Shown here: in pieces, positions 34,445 through 45,200 of the stretch | Layout: each line of letters opens with the position of its first letter | How positions within the stretch are numbered: position 1 is the first letter of the stretch | Assembly (NCBI GenBank): GCA_030159075.1 | Contig: BROG01000404.1 | Coordinates: 434,001-498,000, forward strand | Reading direction: 5' to 3' | Source of the DNA: Atrina japonica | Taxonomy: Eukaryota > Mollusca > Bivalvia > Pterioida > Pinnidae | DNA length: 64,000 nt | Translations under genes and position numbers: made by a program | The notes under the pieces: model-generated | What the model was told of the DNA's origin: nothing | Databases searched by the model: none | The model's input: only the letters and a program-made list of their open reading frames with translations

Positions 34445-35859
34445 CAAAACTAGAGTGATATCCTTTCCAATGTACCTTCACTTCTTCTATAACTCGATTT
34501 TTACCTACACGCCTTTTTCTATGATCGAGAATCTCATCGACTTCATGGATATCATCTGTTTCACAACGGGTTGTAATTCAGATTCGTGAAACGTACCTTC
34601 TAATCGAGGTACTCGTTTCTCGACCATGAACAGTTCCGTGGTCCAGTTAGGTAAGTATCCCTTTATCAAATATACGTTTTACTTTACTGATACGTACGCG
34701 ATCTGTATGAAACTTGGCACTTTACGGCTTTGAGAAGGGTACAATATAAGGTCTCCCAAACTTCTAGCACATTGGAAGGATTGACTTCTATGCGATACTA
34801 CGATGATACGATTGATTATAAGCTTGAACAATCTGAGGTAGAACGTCAATATAACGACGTGAACGAGTATGAGTAAAATATATCAACTTTCAGTTCCCGT
34901 TGAAATCGTTCTACAATACTAGCTTTTGTTTCTGTTGCCGTAAAGAAATGAATATCATGAAACGTTTGACGAAATTCATGATTCAAAAACTCTTTTCCTT
35001 TATCGGTTTGTATACGAATGGGACGTCGTTCTTTAGCTTGTTTTACTATTGCTTGAAACCCTCCTACCACTTCTTTGGCGGATTTATTTTTCAAAGATAT
35101 GACCCACGCATATTTAGATAGAACATCAATGACGCATAAGAGAAGCGTATACCCGCCATTGTGTGTCTTGATGTTGGATACATCAGCTAAATCTAAAGTC
35201 ATTGTTCATCCATATACGATGATACGATTGATTATAAGCTTGAACAATCTGAGGTAGAACGTCAATATAACGACGTGAACGAGTATGAGTAAAATATATC
35301 AACTTTCAGTTCCCGTTGAAATCGTTCTACAATACTAGCTTTTGTTTCTGTTGCCGTAAAGAAATGAATATCATGAAACGTTTGACGAAATTCATGATTC
35401 AAAAACTCTTTTCCTTTATCGGTTTGTATACGAATGGGACGTCGTTCTTTAGCTTGTTTTACTATTGCTTGAAACCCTCCTACCACTTCTTTGGCGGATT
35501 TATTTTTCAAAGATATGACCCACGCATATTTAGATAGAACATCAATGACGCATAAGAGAAGCGTATACCCGCCATTGTGTGTCTTGATGTTGGATACATC
35601 AGCTAAATCTAATGTCATTGTTCATCCATATCGATCACACGCGTTTGGTTACGAGGAAACTTTCTCTTGATAGATTTATGAAGCGTATACGTGTCTTTTC
35701 TTTCAACCATTGTTTTACCTCATTTACAGAAATGGGATACTTTTGACGTTTCACTTCTCGATAGAGACCTTGTATACCTTCATACCCACCCCGATTAGAT
35801 GGATCATAATAGATGGATGCTAATTTGGCATACTGCGAAAATTTTGAGTTTTGATCCAT
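34445..35859 (-). pseudogene. Polinton integrase (DDE, chromodomain), broken
   Basis: Retroviral-type integrase of the Polinton. The N-terminal part (35635-35859) has YYDPSNRGGYEGIQGLYREV. The catalytic core (35262-35618) carries the three acidic positions in LDLAD, QTDKGKEF and KASIVERF. A C-terminal chromodomain-like end near 34445-34530 reads VIEEVKVHWKGYHSSFDSW. The core is present twice (34846-35202 and 35262-35618) because of a 416-bp tandem duplication. Frameshifts also break the linker, so the product is not functional as it stands. Confidence 0.75.
34800..35631. repeat. 416-bp tandem duplication in integrase
   Basis: Two adjacent copies (about 34800-35215 and 35216-35631) are identical except for a single synonymous base seen near 35194/35610 and the junction. 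Both encode the same 118-residue core. Either a very recent duplication or an assembly error. Confidence 0.85.
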
Positions 35860-35924
35860 TCTGGAAGACGAGAACTCTTTTGGGATTTTTTAATGGTGGA
35901 CCAGGTCGTAGGAGTCAATCTTTG

Positions 35925-36245
35925 CTAATCCTTAACAATTTTTTGACCATGGGGTGTCTTTGCAGAATCTTTTATGTCAGTAGAAGGAAGAGTAGGCATA
36001 GCGTCATAGAACCCTGTGTCATCTTCATCATTATCATCATCCAGAGGTTTAGGGGTACTCATAGCCTTTGGTTTTACCGTAGGTTGATTCATCACTTTGA
36101 TATAATTAGGGTTACTTATCCAATCACGAGGGGCATTCGATTCCACTAATCCTTTTACAAAACTATCAAGTCCCGGGGACCTTAAGAAGTCCGGCTGTAT
36201 TTCTGTATGCAATGACCTTTCAGATAAACTCTTTCGCCATTTCAA
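35925..36245 (-). CDS. Polinton 5'-terminal ORF, unknown
   Basis: A 106-residue frame starting inside the element's terminal repeat (MKWRKSLSERSLHTEIQPD), with an acidic stretch LDDDNDEDDTGF. It precedes the integrase on the same strand. The same N-terminus (MIWRKSLSKRSLHTEIQLD) is found inverted at 39060, which supports it as a real element gene. No domain recognised. Confidence 0.45.
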   Translation of the reverse strand: MKWRKSLSERSLHTEIQPDFLRSPGLDSFVKGLVESNAPRDWISNPNYIKVMNQPTVKPKAMSTPKPLDDDNDEDDTGFYDAMPTLPSTDIKDSAKTPHGQKIVKD

Positions 36246-36990
36246 ATGTGCTTCGTAATTCGGTCAGGGGAATCTCGGTCCTTTACGCGCTCGGTCTACC
36301 AGCAATCCGGCCCTTGGCATAATCGGCGTTATGAATATTTTATATTTACTTTCAAAATACAGGAAATGATTTTTATTAGAAAGTACGTGTATTATGTAAA
36401 ATATATGTTTCTCAACGCTATTTTAAATACTTGAAGCAAATCGGATGAATATGTGAACAAAAATAATTATCAGATCACTAAAATATTTTTTTTCCATTGT
36501 TAATGCTACCTTGAAATTAATGCTGACATTGAAAAAATCAAAACAATATAACTGTAAAAACTATGTGTATCTCATGTTTTTCAGTAGTGCCGCAATGTCC
36601 TGTTGAGTTGGGAAGTTCATATGTGTCAAGAATGATAAAGCCGAGAATGCGATGGGACGAGTTAAAAATGGGTCGAGATCACTCGATACCTGGCACTTGG
36701 AAAATTTCAGAAACGAATGTTTTGAAACGTCAGAAAAGACCAACTTTGCCCGATTTAGGTATAAAATGATGATGTACGAAAATAAACACACAGGGTAATA
36801 AGAATAGAATATATATTAACTGCAAATAACATGAGCTCATTGGACACTCGGTAATCTTCGTAAAAAGTACCGAAAGTTAATTTGCAATGCTCACGACGGT
36901 AATGGCGAACAGAAAACCTGATATTACGTGTTATGTTTGGCAAGATTGTTGTCATGCATTTGTTATTTTAACCACCAGACGGTCTCTTTG
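36185..36990. repeat. Polinton end, left arm of inverted repeat
   Basis: It runs from the start of the terminal ORF to CCACCAGACGGTCTCTTTG. Blocks such as ACTCGGTAATCTTCGTAAAA, TTAATATATATTCTATTCTT (in reverse) and CCTGGCACTTGGAAAATTTC recur inverted at 38420-39125. It is interpreted as the element terminus, with its outer end near 36990. Confidence 0.65.
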
Positions 36991-37059
36991 TGTTATATAT
37001 GATTCCAATAACGAATTATAAAAATAAAACAAATACACCAAAATGCTGACGTTAAGGAA

Positions 37060-37130
37060 GTCTATCAAACAATATACAAACGTAGAAAATATTGAACACC
37101 ATTGATCTCATGGAGGAAATAGTAATAAAT
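37060..37130 (-). mobile_element. Diverged tail of Penelope-like RT family
   Basis: ACAATATACAAACGTAGAAA and ATCTCATGGAGGAAATAG are weak matches to the family tail. Lies between the two inverted Polinton ends. Confidence 0.35.
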
Positions 37131-37194
37131 ACCACTAAAATTGGGTTATACATTTTTTTCTGGTGTTAAAACTTAGACATTTTTCACATGATAG

Positions 37195-37468
37195 GAGCCG
37201 GCCTGACTCAGTCGGTAGCGCGCTCTACTCTTGATCGTGAGGTCGTTAGTTCGAGTCTAGACGGTGGCAGGTCTTTCCCTGTTATTCGGATGCGACAGTA
37301 AAACCGAGGTCCCGTGTCACAATAGGTGTCGGCAAATTAAAGAACCCCCACTGCTCAATGGCCGTAAATGTCGAATATAGGCCAAACTTTGAAGCCCTTC
37401 ACCGGCATTGGTAACGTCTTCATATGAGTGAAAGATTTTCGAGTGAGACGTTAAACAACAATACAACC
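37195..37468 (+). mobile_element. tRNA-derived SINE
   Basis: Head GAGCCGGCCTGACTCAGTCG, B-box-like GTTCGAGTCTAG, body AGGTCCCGTGTCACAATAGG and CTGCTCAATGGCCGTAAATG, tail GAGACGTTAAACAACAATAC. Same family as 21281. Confidence 0.8.
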
Positions 37469-37479
37469 AACTTACTATA

Positions 37480-37990
37480 GACTCAGTCGAAAAATAACAG
37501 CCAGGCTATACGACAAACGCGACAATTTCAGGTTCTCAACCATCGTTATTGTTCCAGATTTAAGTAGTAGCATTCAGCTTTCGACTGCATATGGTGTTTA
37601 TAAATCACAAATGACCCGATATGCCAGAGTGTGTTCTAAATATGGACATTACATACACATTGGAAAACTACTACCTGATAAATTATTGAGACAGGGATCT
37701 CGGGAATTGCGCTTGATGTCAACGCTCCGTCAATTTTACGGTCGGTATAATGATCTAGTTTGCAATTACTGTTTCACAATATGAAATGTTAAATTACTTG
37801 TTGAGTCATCTGTACCGATTTTGACGATTATTTCCTCATATCTTTCATTTAAATTTGACTGTGGGTCCACGGTGGGTGTGACCGGTCAACAGGGGATGAT
37901 TACTCTTCTTGGCACCTGATCCAACTTCCAGATTTCTAGAGGTCCGTGTTTGTCAACTATTGTATTCTGGTTATCCTGAAGATTAATACT
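37480..37990 (+). pseudogene. Penelope-like RT, C-terminal fragment
   Basis: Frames with breaks read LYDKRDNF, AYGVYKSQMTRYARVC and FYGRYNDLVCNYC, then the family tail near 37890-37990 (GGTGTGACCGGTCAACAGGG and GGATGATTACTC). Both ends truncated. Inserted between the inverted Polinton ends together with the SINE. Confidence 0.65.
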
Positions 37991-37999
37991 TTGGTATTT

Positions 38000-38420
38000 G
38001 AGTTTATATTTGAATCCTTCTATGCAATATCCTCGCGGCCATTTTTATACAAGCTGGTGAGCAGTAGTCAGCTTAAATCTGGGATACTTTTGGCATTAAA
38101 AAGAAAACCAGTCAGATAAGTATCTTGTTCACCGTGCACTAAAATCGGTACCTAAAGTTACCCAACAACTGTGAAGAATAATGATGAAAAGTTTGTCAAT
38201 ACATCTTGATATACCATTTGATAGCATTGGAAATGTATAAAAACACTCTCAACTATAAACAGTCAATTTGATGTTTTTGCAATAATTTTACAGCTGACGG
38301 AAGTTCAGTCCTTTTACATTGCTAATGGTTTGTTTGTTTGTTTATTGTTGTTTCAAGCGATATGAGCTGTCATAGTTGAAAAAATTTATATGCCCATTTT
38401 ATGTGATATTCTATCTCATA
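38000..38420. other. Non-coding, nothing recognised
   Basis: Spacer between the RT fragment and the right inverted arm. A GTTTGTTTGTTTATTGTTGTTT fragment near 38330-38355 is a SINE tail remnant. Confidence 0.45.
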
Positions 38421-39125
38421 TATTTTCCAAAGAGACCATCTGGTGGTTAGAATAACAAATGCATGTGTAAAATTCCAACAATCTTACCAAACGTAACCCG
38501 TAATATCAGTTATTTTGTGTCCGCCATACTTTGAGCATAGCAACTTAACTTTCGGTAAATTTTTACGAAGATTACCGAGTGACCAATAAATATGTGCTAT
38601 TTGCAGTTAATATACATTCTATTCTTATTACCGTTTGCGTTTATTTTCGCACATCATCATTTCGTAAATCAGGCAAAGCTTTGTCTTTTTCGTCATTTCA
38701 AAACATTCGTTGCTGAAATTGTCCACGTGCCGAGTATATCGGGTGATGTCGACCCATCTTTAACTCGTCCCATCGCACTCTCGGCTTTATCATTCTTGAC
38801 ACATATGATCATGAACTGCCCAACTCCACTGGACATGGCGGCACGATTGTAAAACGTGAGGTACGCATACTTATTACAGTTATATTGTTTTGATTTTGTC
38901 AATGTCAGCATTCAGGGTAACATTAAAGATCGGAAACTTTTCTTTTAGTGACTTGATATATTTATTCATATATTCATCCGATTTTCTTCAGGTATTTAAC
39001 TGTAACATAGTCCGAGCGCGTAAAGGACCGATATCCTCTCACCGAATTACAAAGTACATTTGATATGGCGAAAGAGTTTATCGAAAAGGTCATTGCATAC
39101 GGAAATACAGCTGGATTTAAGGTAC
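38420..39125. repeat. Polinton end, right arm, inverted copy
   Basis: It begins CAAAGAGACCATCTGGTGG and is the diverged reverse complement of 36185-36990. It ends in the first about 20 codons of the terminal ORF (MIWRKSLSKRSLHTEIQLD at 39060) and then stops matching near 39125. The rest of this second element is absent. Confidence 0.65.
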
Positions 39126-39458
39126 GGGAAAACTTTAATTCTAATAAAACAAATAACTTCGAAAAGAAGATATTTTAAAACGTTTTACGTGTTTGATAAT
39201 GTATTCGAACACACATTTTATCATATTCTCGACTATATGTCAGGGGACAAAAATAATCATTGTGACAGCTTATATCACTTTAATATCAATGGTCAAGGGA
39301 AAGCGCCATTTTCAAAAGTGCATCGCTAAGACCAATAGATATCTATCCAGCTCCCGGCAATTATACCTGGGCCATTGAACATATGATGAGAGCAATTACT
39401 TCTATGGAACATTGCCTATATACAAACATAATATGCACTGAATACTACTAATGAATAT

Positions 39459-39747
39459 GAGCCGGCCAGGCTCAGTCGGTAGCGCGCTCGACTCTTGATC
39501 GTGAGGCTGTGAGTTCTTTTCCAGCCGGCGGCAGGTTGGTTTCCTGTTCTTCGAATGAGACAGTAAAACCGAGGTCCTGTGTCACAATAGGTGTCGGCAC
39601 TTAAAGAACCCTCACTGCTCAATGGCCCCAAGTGCCGCCGAGCATAGGTTAAAATTTGAAGCCCTTCACCGGCATCTGTTGACGACTACATTTGAGTGAA
39701 ATATTCTTGAGTGGGACGTTAAAATACAATAAACAAACAAACAAATC
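39459..39747 (+). mobile_element. tRNA-derived SINE
   Basis: Head GAGCCGGCCAGGCTCAGTCG, body GTAAAACCGAGGTCCTGTGT and CTCACTGCTCAATGGCC, tail GGGACGTTAAAATACAATAA with an AAAC repeat. The B box is mutated (GAGTTCTTTTCC). Confidence 0.8.
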
Positions 39748-39749
39748 AA

Positions 39750-40438
39750 TGTATGTAGTTTCCATTCATCTTTTAAAACCCTTTCAGCTGTAAGTATTTA
39801 GATGAAATGCTCTTTTCTACTGTTTAGACCAGTCTATTATGGCCTGTATGATTAAAAATGTTAATGCAATTAAACTACTGTTCGGGTAATCTGTTCTATT
39901 TTAATCTAATATTATTTTAAAGAATTTCAATTGTATCAGTGTTAATTACGGATGTCGAAAGCGTATATATTGTGCATAAAATCCGCTGACGCGGCTATAT
40001 CCACCCTGTAGAATAGATTTAGGCCTACACTCGAGTGGTGTTTCGTTTGTGCAAGATCTAGTGCGCCACATCATACACATGACAAGTTGGTCAAGGATTA
40101 ACTTTAACATCTTTGCTATTTACTGAAAGTTATCTGGCATGAGGCAGAGTACATCTTGTATTGCACGGTGCGTAATGGTTTTATTTATGTATTCACTCGG
40201 CAGGCTGAAGCGTACTGTATGCATGTAAGCAGTGTCGTTGGAAGTAGTTCCTTCTGCTTTGTAAGGTCAAGGGACTCGTGACGTAGCAATGCCAGTTGTG
40301 CAAATTTCTCTTGCTTTGTTCCAGTCGATCAGCGAGCAGTATTTATGAAATAATTATTGGGATACCACAGTATATGTAACATAAACGACACGTGATATGT
40401 AATACACTCAAATCAATCACAAATGTATTATATGGGCC

Positions 40439-40440
<2 letters not shown>
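39750..40440. other. Non-coding intron sequence
   Basis: No exon for the missing opsin loop could be recognised here. Confidence 0.45.
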
Positions 40441-40442
<2 letters not shown>

Positions 40443-40536
<94 letters not shown>

Positions 40537-40591
40537 TCATTCATTCGTATCACCAGACTGCATGAGATCGTTTTAGCAAGATTCACTCTCT

Positions 40592-40651
<60 letters not shown>
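40443..40651. repeat. (AT)n and (GT)n microsatellites
   Basis: About 44 AT units at 40443-40531 and about 28 GT units at 40595-40651. Tyr-Ile and Cys-Val frames across them are artefacts. Confidence 0.97.
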
Positions 40652-40653
<2 letters not shown>

Positions 40654-40966
40654 CTAGTTGAACCCTTCCGTTACAACGATCAAATGCCGTTTTATTATAC
40701 GGAAAGAAATATTTGCGTGGTTTGTATTTATCACGTCCCTTATTTATTTAATTATGTACACAAATTTAAAATCATTCCTCTCTTAACATTTATACTACAT
40801 GGCAATATATACTGATGACAAAATAGTATGAAATTCTTTTGTATAAATGGAATAGACGTCTTCAATATTTTGGATGGATAACTTTATATGTAGAAATGCA
40901 ATTCCGGCGGGGTTTCTATATCAGACTTTATTGTATGGGCGTATTGTATTGAATTGTTAATGCATG

Positions 40967-40968
<2 letters not shown>

Positions 40969-41052
<84 letters not shown>
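40969..41052. repeat. (CT)n microsatellite before the opsin acceptor
   Basis: About 42 CT units, ending 43 bp before the 3' splice site at 41095. Being a long pyrimidine run on the transcribed strand, it may influence recognition of that acceptor. Confidence 0.97.
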
Positions 41053-41055
<3 letters not shown>

Positions 41056-41095
41056 ATAAGTCGCACTATATGACTTGTCACATTTTATGTTACAG

Positions 41096-41358
41096 TTGTT
41101 TTCTTTGCATCATGGAGTCCATATGCAGCAGTATCGTTCTATACGATTACCAATGGTTCTTGCAGTATACCGTTACTAGTGGCGACAGCCCCAGCAATAT
41201 TCGCCAAAGTTTCTGTCATATGGAATCCAATGATTTACCTTGGAAGAAGTGGAGAATTTAGAAAATCGGTTATTGTGCAGTTCCCTGTTTTAAAATACAT
41301 TTGTCATATCCGGGTAGCACCTGAAGCAACAGCTTTTACGACGGATGGTCAAAGATGA
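41096..41358 (+). CDS. Opsin, terminal exon (TM6-TM7, retinal lysine)
   Basis: The acceptor TTTTATGTTACAG is followed by two bases of a split codon and 86 codons to TGA 41356-41358. It reads VFFASWSPYAAVSFYTI (TM6 with the W-x-P-Y signature), then an extracellular loop. TM7 has APAIFAKVSVIWNPMIY: the Schiff-base lysine in FAK and NPxxY as NPMIY. FR in GEFRKS starts helix 8, and a short tail follows. This completes the receptor begun at 12917. It is a proper opsin end with all signature residues, so the gene was functional at least until recently. A possible polyadenylation signal AATAAA is at 41827. The Trp before NPMIY (VIWNP rather than VYNP) is unusual. Confidence 0.85.
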
Positions 41359-41444
41359 AAACAAGTCGTAGATTTATTTATAGAAATAATGCGATATATT
41401 GGCGGATTAATACAAAAAGGAATCGGAAACGGAGGAACAAAATT

Positions 41445-43387
41445 CGGAACACGGAATGACAAAATGATTTTGATGCGCTATGCTGATGTATATACATGTA
41501 TATAGTATGTGTGTGTTTTTGTGCTTAAAGGAAGCAATTTGGAAGAATAAGATTCCCGTCATCTGCTTCTTCTTTGTCATTTTAGAACTACCCATCCATA
41601 AAAACTACCTATTGTAACAAAAAACAACATTTAGGGTTTACATGAGTGTGGAAATAGTGGTGCTTTTTGTTCCATTTCTCGAAATAAACGTGTGCGTGTG
41701 CAAATACTTGAAAAATAGGACTTTTTCAATGCTTGGATCCAGCCTCAAAAACTTGTGGTACTGTATATATTTTCTCACTTTTTACAGTGGAAAATGTTCA
41801 AAGAAATATCAACGTCAACAGAGTAAAATAAATATAGACTAGTAATGCAGATTAATTTTGTTAAGGGTATAACACATGCCACTTTAATGAAGTATCACTT
41901 TTTATATATCGTACATCAGTTTTCAGAGAGACAACAAGAGATCTAAAGATGGTGTGGGAAGGAGGGTGAGAGAATGGTAGACGGAAGGAAAGCGAGATAA
42001 CTTCTTAAGAGATTAAATACAATACCACTTAAATATAATAAACATAATATCAAAGTTGAAAGTGTCTAGCTTGGAGTATTTTTTGTTGTTGATTTATTGT
42101 TCAATGAAATCATAGATTAAATAGCGAGTATATCCGTTCAATGTTGCATTCGTCATAGTCAAGTGTAGCTATTTTTGGAAGTTCACGAGAAACATGTATT
42201 TCAAGTACAAGCTACAAACTATAAACTCTGCATTGCAAATTTTAACATTTTTATTGTTTTATCAAGGAAGTGCTTTTTGGAGTAGGATTATGACAAGAGA
42301 TTTCGTATAATGAATTAATTTGATACATACTACGAAAAAAAATGTGGTTTATTAATTTGATTTATAGATTCATATACAAAATATTATGTTGTATTTTGTA
42401 TATTATTATTCCGGAACACGGAATGACAAAATGATTTTGATGCGCTATGCTGATGTATATACATGTATATAGTATGTGTGTGTTTTTGTGCTTAAAGGAA
42501 GCAATTTGGAAGAATAAGATTCCCGTCATCTGCTTCTTCTTTGTCATTTTAGAACTACCCATGCCATAAAAACTACCTATTGTAACAAAAAACAACATTT
42601 AGGGTTTACATGAGTGTGGAAATAGTGGTGCTTTTTGTTCCATTTCTCGAAATAAACGTGTGCGTGTGCAAATACTTGAAAAATAGGTTTTTGATACTTT
42701 TTCAATGCTTGTTATCCAGCCTCAAAAACTTGTGGTACTGTATATATTTTCTCACTTTTTACAGTGGATTGTTCAAAGAAATATCAACGTCAACAGAGTA
42801 AAATAAATATAGACTAGTAATGCAGATTAATTTTGTTAAGGGTATAACACATGCCACTTTAATGAAGTATCACTTTTTATATATCGTACATCAGTTTTCA
42901 GAGAGACAACAAGAGATCTAAAGATGGTGTGGGAAGGAGGGTGAGAGAATGGTAGACGGAAGGAAAGCGAGAATAACTTCTTAAGAGATTAAATACAATA
43001 CCACTTAAATATAATAAACATAATATCAAAGTTGAAAGTGTCTAGCTTGGAGTATTTTTTGTTGTTGATTTATTGTTCAATGAAATCATAGATTAAATAG
43101 CGAGTATATCCGTTCAAATGTTGCATTCGTCATAGTCAAGTGTAGCTATTTTTGGAAGTTCACGAGAAACATGTATTTCAAGTACAAGCTACAAACTATA
43201 AACTCTGCATTGCAAATTTTAACATTTTTATTGTTTTATCAAGGAAGTGCTTTTTGGAGTAGGATTATGACAAGAGATTTCGTATAATGAATTAATTTGA
43301 TACATACTACGAAAAAAAATGTGGTTTATTAATTTGATTTATAGATTCATATACAAAATATTATGTTGTATTTTGTATATTATTATT
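41445..43387 (+). repeat. 967-bp direct tandem duplication
   Basis: Copy 1 is 41445-42411 and copy 2 is 42412-43387. Landmarks in both are CGGAACACGGAATGAC, TGAGTGTGGAAATAGTGGTG, AGATGGTGTGGGAAGGAGGG and GGAGTAGGATTATGACAAG. They differ by a few substitutions and small indels, for example an extra TTTTTGATAC-like insert in copy 2 near 42690. It lies in the opsin 3' flank or UTR. The paired small frames are not genes. Confidence 0.9.
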
Positions 43388-43437
43388 TATTATTTAATAT
43401 AATGCATTGTCTTTCAATTCAAACATCAAATCACGTA

Positions 43438-44057
43438 TTATGTCCATTTATATTGATACGAACAGCCACTGAAAGTGTAATAGCGTGTATGACCGCCATT
43501 TGCACCGATGCATTCTTCACACCTACGACGCATTGAACGAATCAGATTATGCAGAAATGCCTGGGGAATATTCCGCCATATGCGGAATAAAGAACGACAC
43601 AAAGCGGTCAACGTATCAAGGGGGTTTGGCTCTTGACGTAGACATCGTTCCATTTCATCCCAAACATGTTTTATAGGCGATAAATCCGATGACATAGCAG
43701 ACCAGGGTAGGACATTCACGTTTTGCTGCTGTAGATAGTCACTTAATTGACATACAATCTTTTCACGGTAGCGTACGCCAGTAAAATTACTCTCAACTAT
43801 CACTAAAGGGATCCTTTCATGTGTTGTAATTCCACCCCAGACCATAACACTCCCTCCGCCAAATTGATGGCGCTGAATAACGGGGACATCCTGATCGTGG
43901 GCGGTCTAGAACGGTTCCAGTTTGCTGATATCGTCTCCATAAAGCATTTACAGTATTAATATGAACTCCAAACTGCCTTGACAAATTGCTTTTAGACATC
44001 GACTGCTTCTAGCATTCTAATAACACGCAAACGATCATTTTCAATCATGCTAGGCAT
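43438..44057 (-). pseudogene. Tc1/mariner transposase, dead
   Basis: On the minus strand the start is MPSMIENDRLRVIRMLEA (from 44057). After a frameshift come the helix-turn-helix SNLSRQFGVHINTVNALW and the linker TGTVLDRPRSGCPR. The middle, including the first catalytic Asp, is deleted. QFGGGSV in another frame leads into MVWGGITTHERIPLVIVES. The DNARPH-type segment with the second Asp is also missing, and NVNVLPWSAMSSDLSPIKHVWDEM follows, where the third acidic position (normally PIEH) is Lys. All catalytic acids are thus gone. It is about 200 residues where the family has about 340. No clear TIRs found. Confidence 0.85.
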
Positions 44058-44114
44058 CGCTCAATCCAAATTATATTCAAAACACTTATGTTGTTTTGTT
44101 TGTTTCAATGAGCT

Positions 44115-44410
44115 GAATATTATAAACATAAAACCAAAGTTCTAATGCTCAAGACGATCGTTTCTGTCCATTAAACTTCATCAGTTGAGCTCCAATTTAA
44201 AATGTATATGTATTTTCTAAGGAGAAAGTGTATCATACAAGGTCAAATAATAAATCTAAAAGTATAGCCGAAATCTGTCTAAGAGTAACCACTGTAAAAA
44301 GATGACTATCTTAGCTTTAGAAAACTTTGGAATTTAAATGGTGTTACCAGCGCAAAATATCGCTTTAGTATAAGATTATCAGCTGGTACCGCAAAAAGCC
44401 AGGTACTAGG
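44115..44410 (-). mobile_element. Hammerhead-bearing repeat, inverted unit
   Basis: In reverse orientation it begins CCTAGTACCTGGC, then GGTACCAGCTGATAATCTTA and AACACCATTTAAATTC, and ends with the ribozyme and AGAACTTTGGTTTTATG. Block order matches 46815-47090 over about 280 bp, in opposite orientation. No coding capacity. Confidence 0.75.
44147..44190 (-). ncRNA. Type-I hammerhead ribozyme motif
   Basis: Minus strand: GCTCAA (44190-44185), CTGATGA, stem II GTT/GAC with one G-U pair and loop TAATG, GAAAC, loop GATC, GTC and TTGAGC (to 44147). The core boxes are intact, stem I is six perfect pairs and stem III is minimal. It has the same A-A apposition at the base of stem II as the copy at 12161. 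Same length, 44 nt. Confidence 0.75.
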
Positions 44411-44419
44411 ATAATGAAT

Positions 44420-45120
44420 ACTGTCATTGAATGCAAGAAATTCTAATCGATTACTAACCACGTGTCACTTAGGCTCGAATTTCCAGAAATGCACACACAC
44501 ACACACACCTATCAAATACAGCCCCTTGCAGTAATTAAATATGATGTGTAATTCAAATCGTTCCTAAATACGCACTTAGCTATTGCAATTTGAAATGATG
44601 CAAAACTGTTGTTGTTGACTAAATATTAAATATTCCGTTACAGGAGGATAACAGTGGCAGATTACATTGTAATAAACTTTTGAGCCATGTCTTGAGCTCG
44701 TGCCAATTCAGTGAACGTTATTTTACGATTCAACGATTGCCATGCTATAATACTCAGTTTTAAGTATCATATCCACGACAAGTGGTCCCGCTATATATAT
44801 AAACAAAGTTGATTCAGCTTTTGTTGTAATGATAAAATATTTTTGATTTCTAAAGTAATGCTAGAGTTTATCTTCAATACATGAGTACTAAGTGAAGGTC
44901 GTTGTAACTTGTTTCGCTAGCTTACACATCACAATTATACTTTTCTGACCATCACTGACCAGTCACATTTCCTGTTTATCCTATTCATGCCCTTATCGTA
45001 ATATGGATAGAAGTATGCATACTTGATACAACTTCCTCTTTTTATGTTCCATCAAACTTAAATCATTTATACCATAGCTCTATTCTCAGTCAGACTTCCC
45101 TGGAAAGATAGGTCGTCATT
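44420..45120. other. Flank upstream of the lectin start
   Basis: AT-rich, with a short (CA)n near 44492-44509. TATATATATAAACA near 44792-44805 could be a TATA element, but lies over 300 bp from the ATG. No other motif stood out. Confidence 0.35.
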
Positions 45121-45124
45121 TAAA

Positions 45125-45200
45125 ATGGAAAAAATTCAATTTTTTATCGGAATACAATTTCTCTTATATTTCTATTTCATCATTTTGACAGACACGTCAG
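45125..45200 (+). CDS. Secreted fucolectin-EGF gene, signal-peptide exon
   Basis: ATG 45125 opens a 25-codon frame that is a typical signal peptide: MEK-, then a hydrophobic core FIGIQFLLYFYFIIL, then TDTS with small residues. It is cut by a strong donor GTAAGT after one base of the next codon (phase 1). Joining to 54876 keeps the frame and puts the lectin domain directly after the signal peptide. It is too short for simple ORF finding. The upstream context AAA-ATG-G is a good start. A different first exon cannot be excluded. It lies between the two opposite-facing hammerhead repeats (44115 and 46815). Confidence 0.65.
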
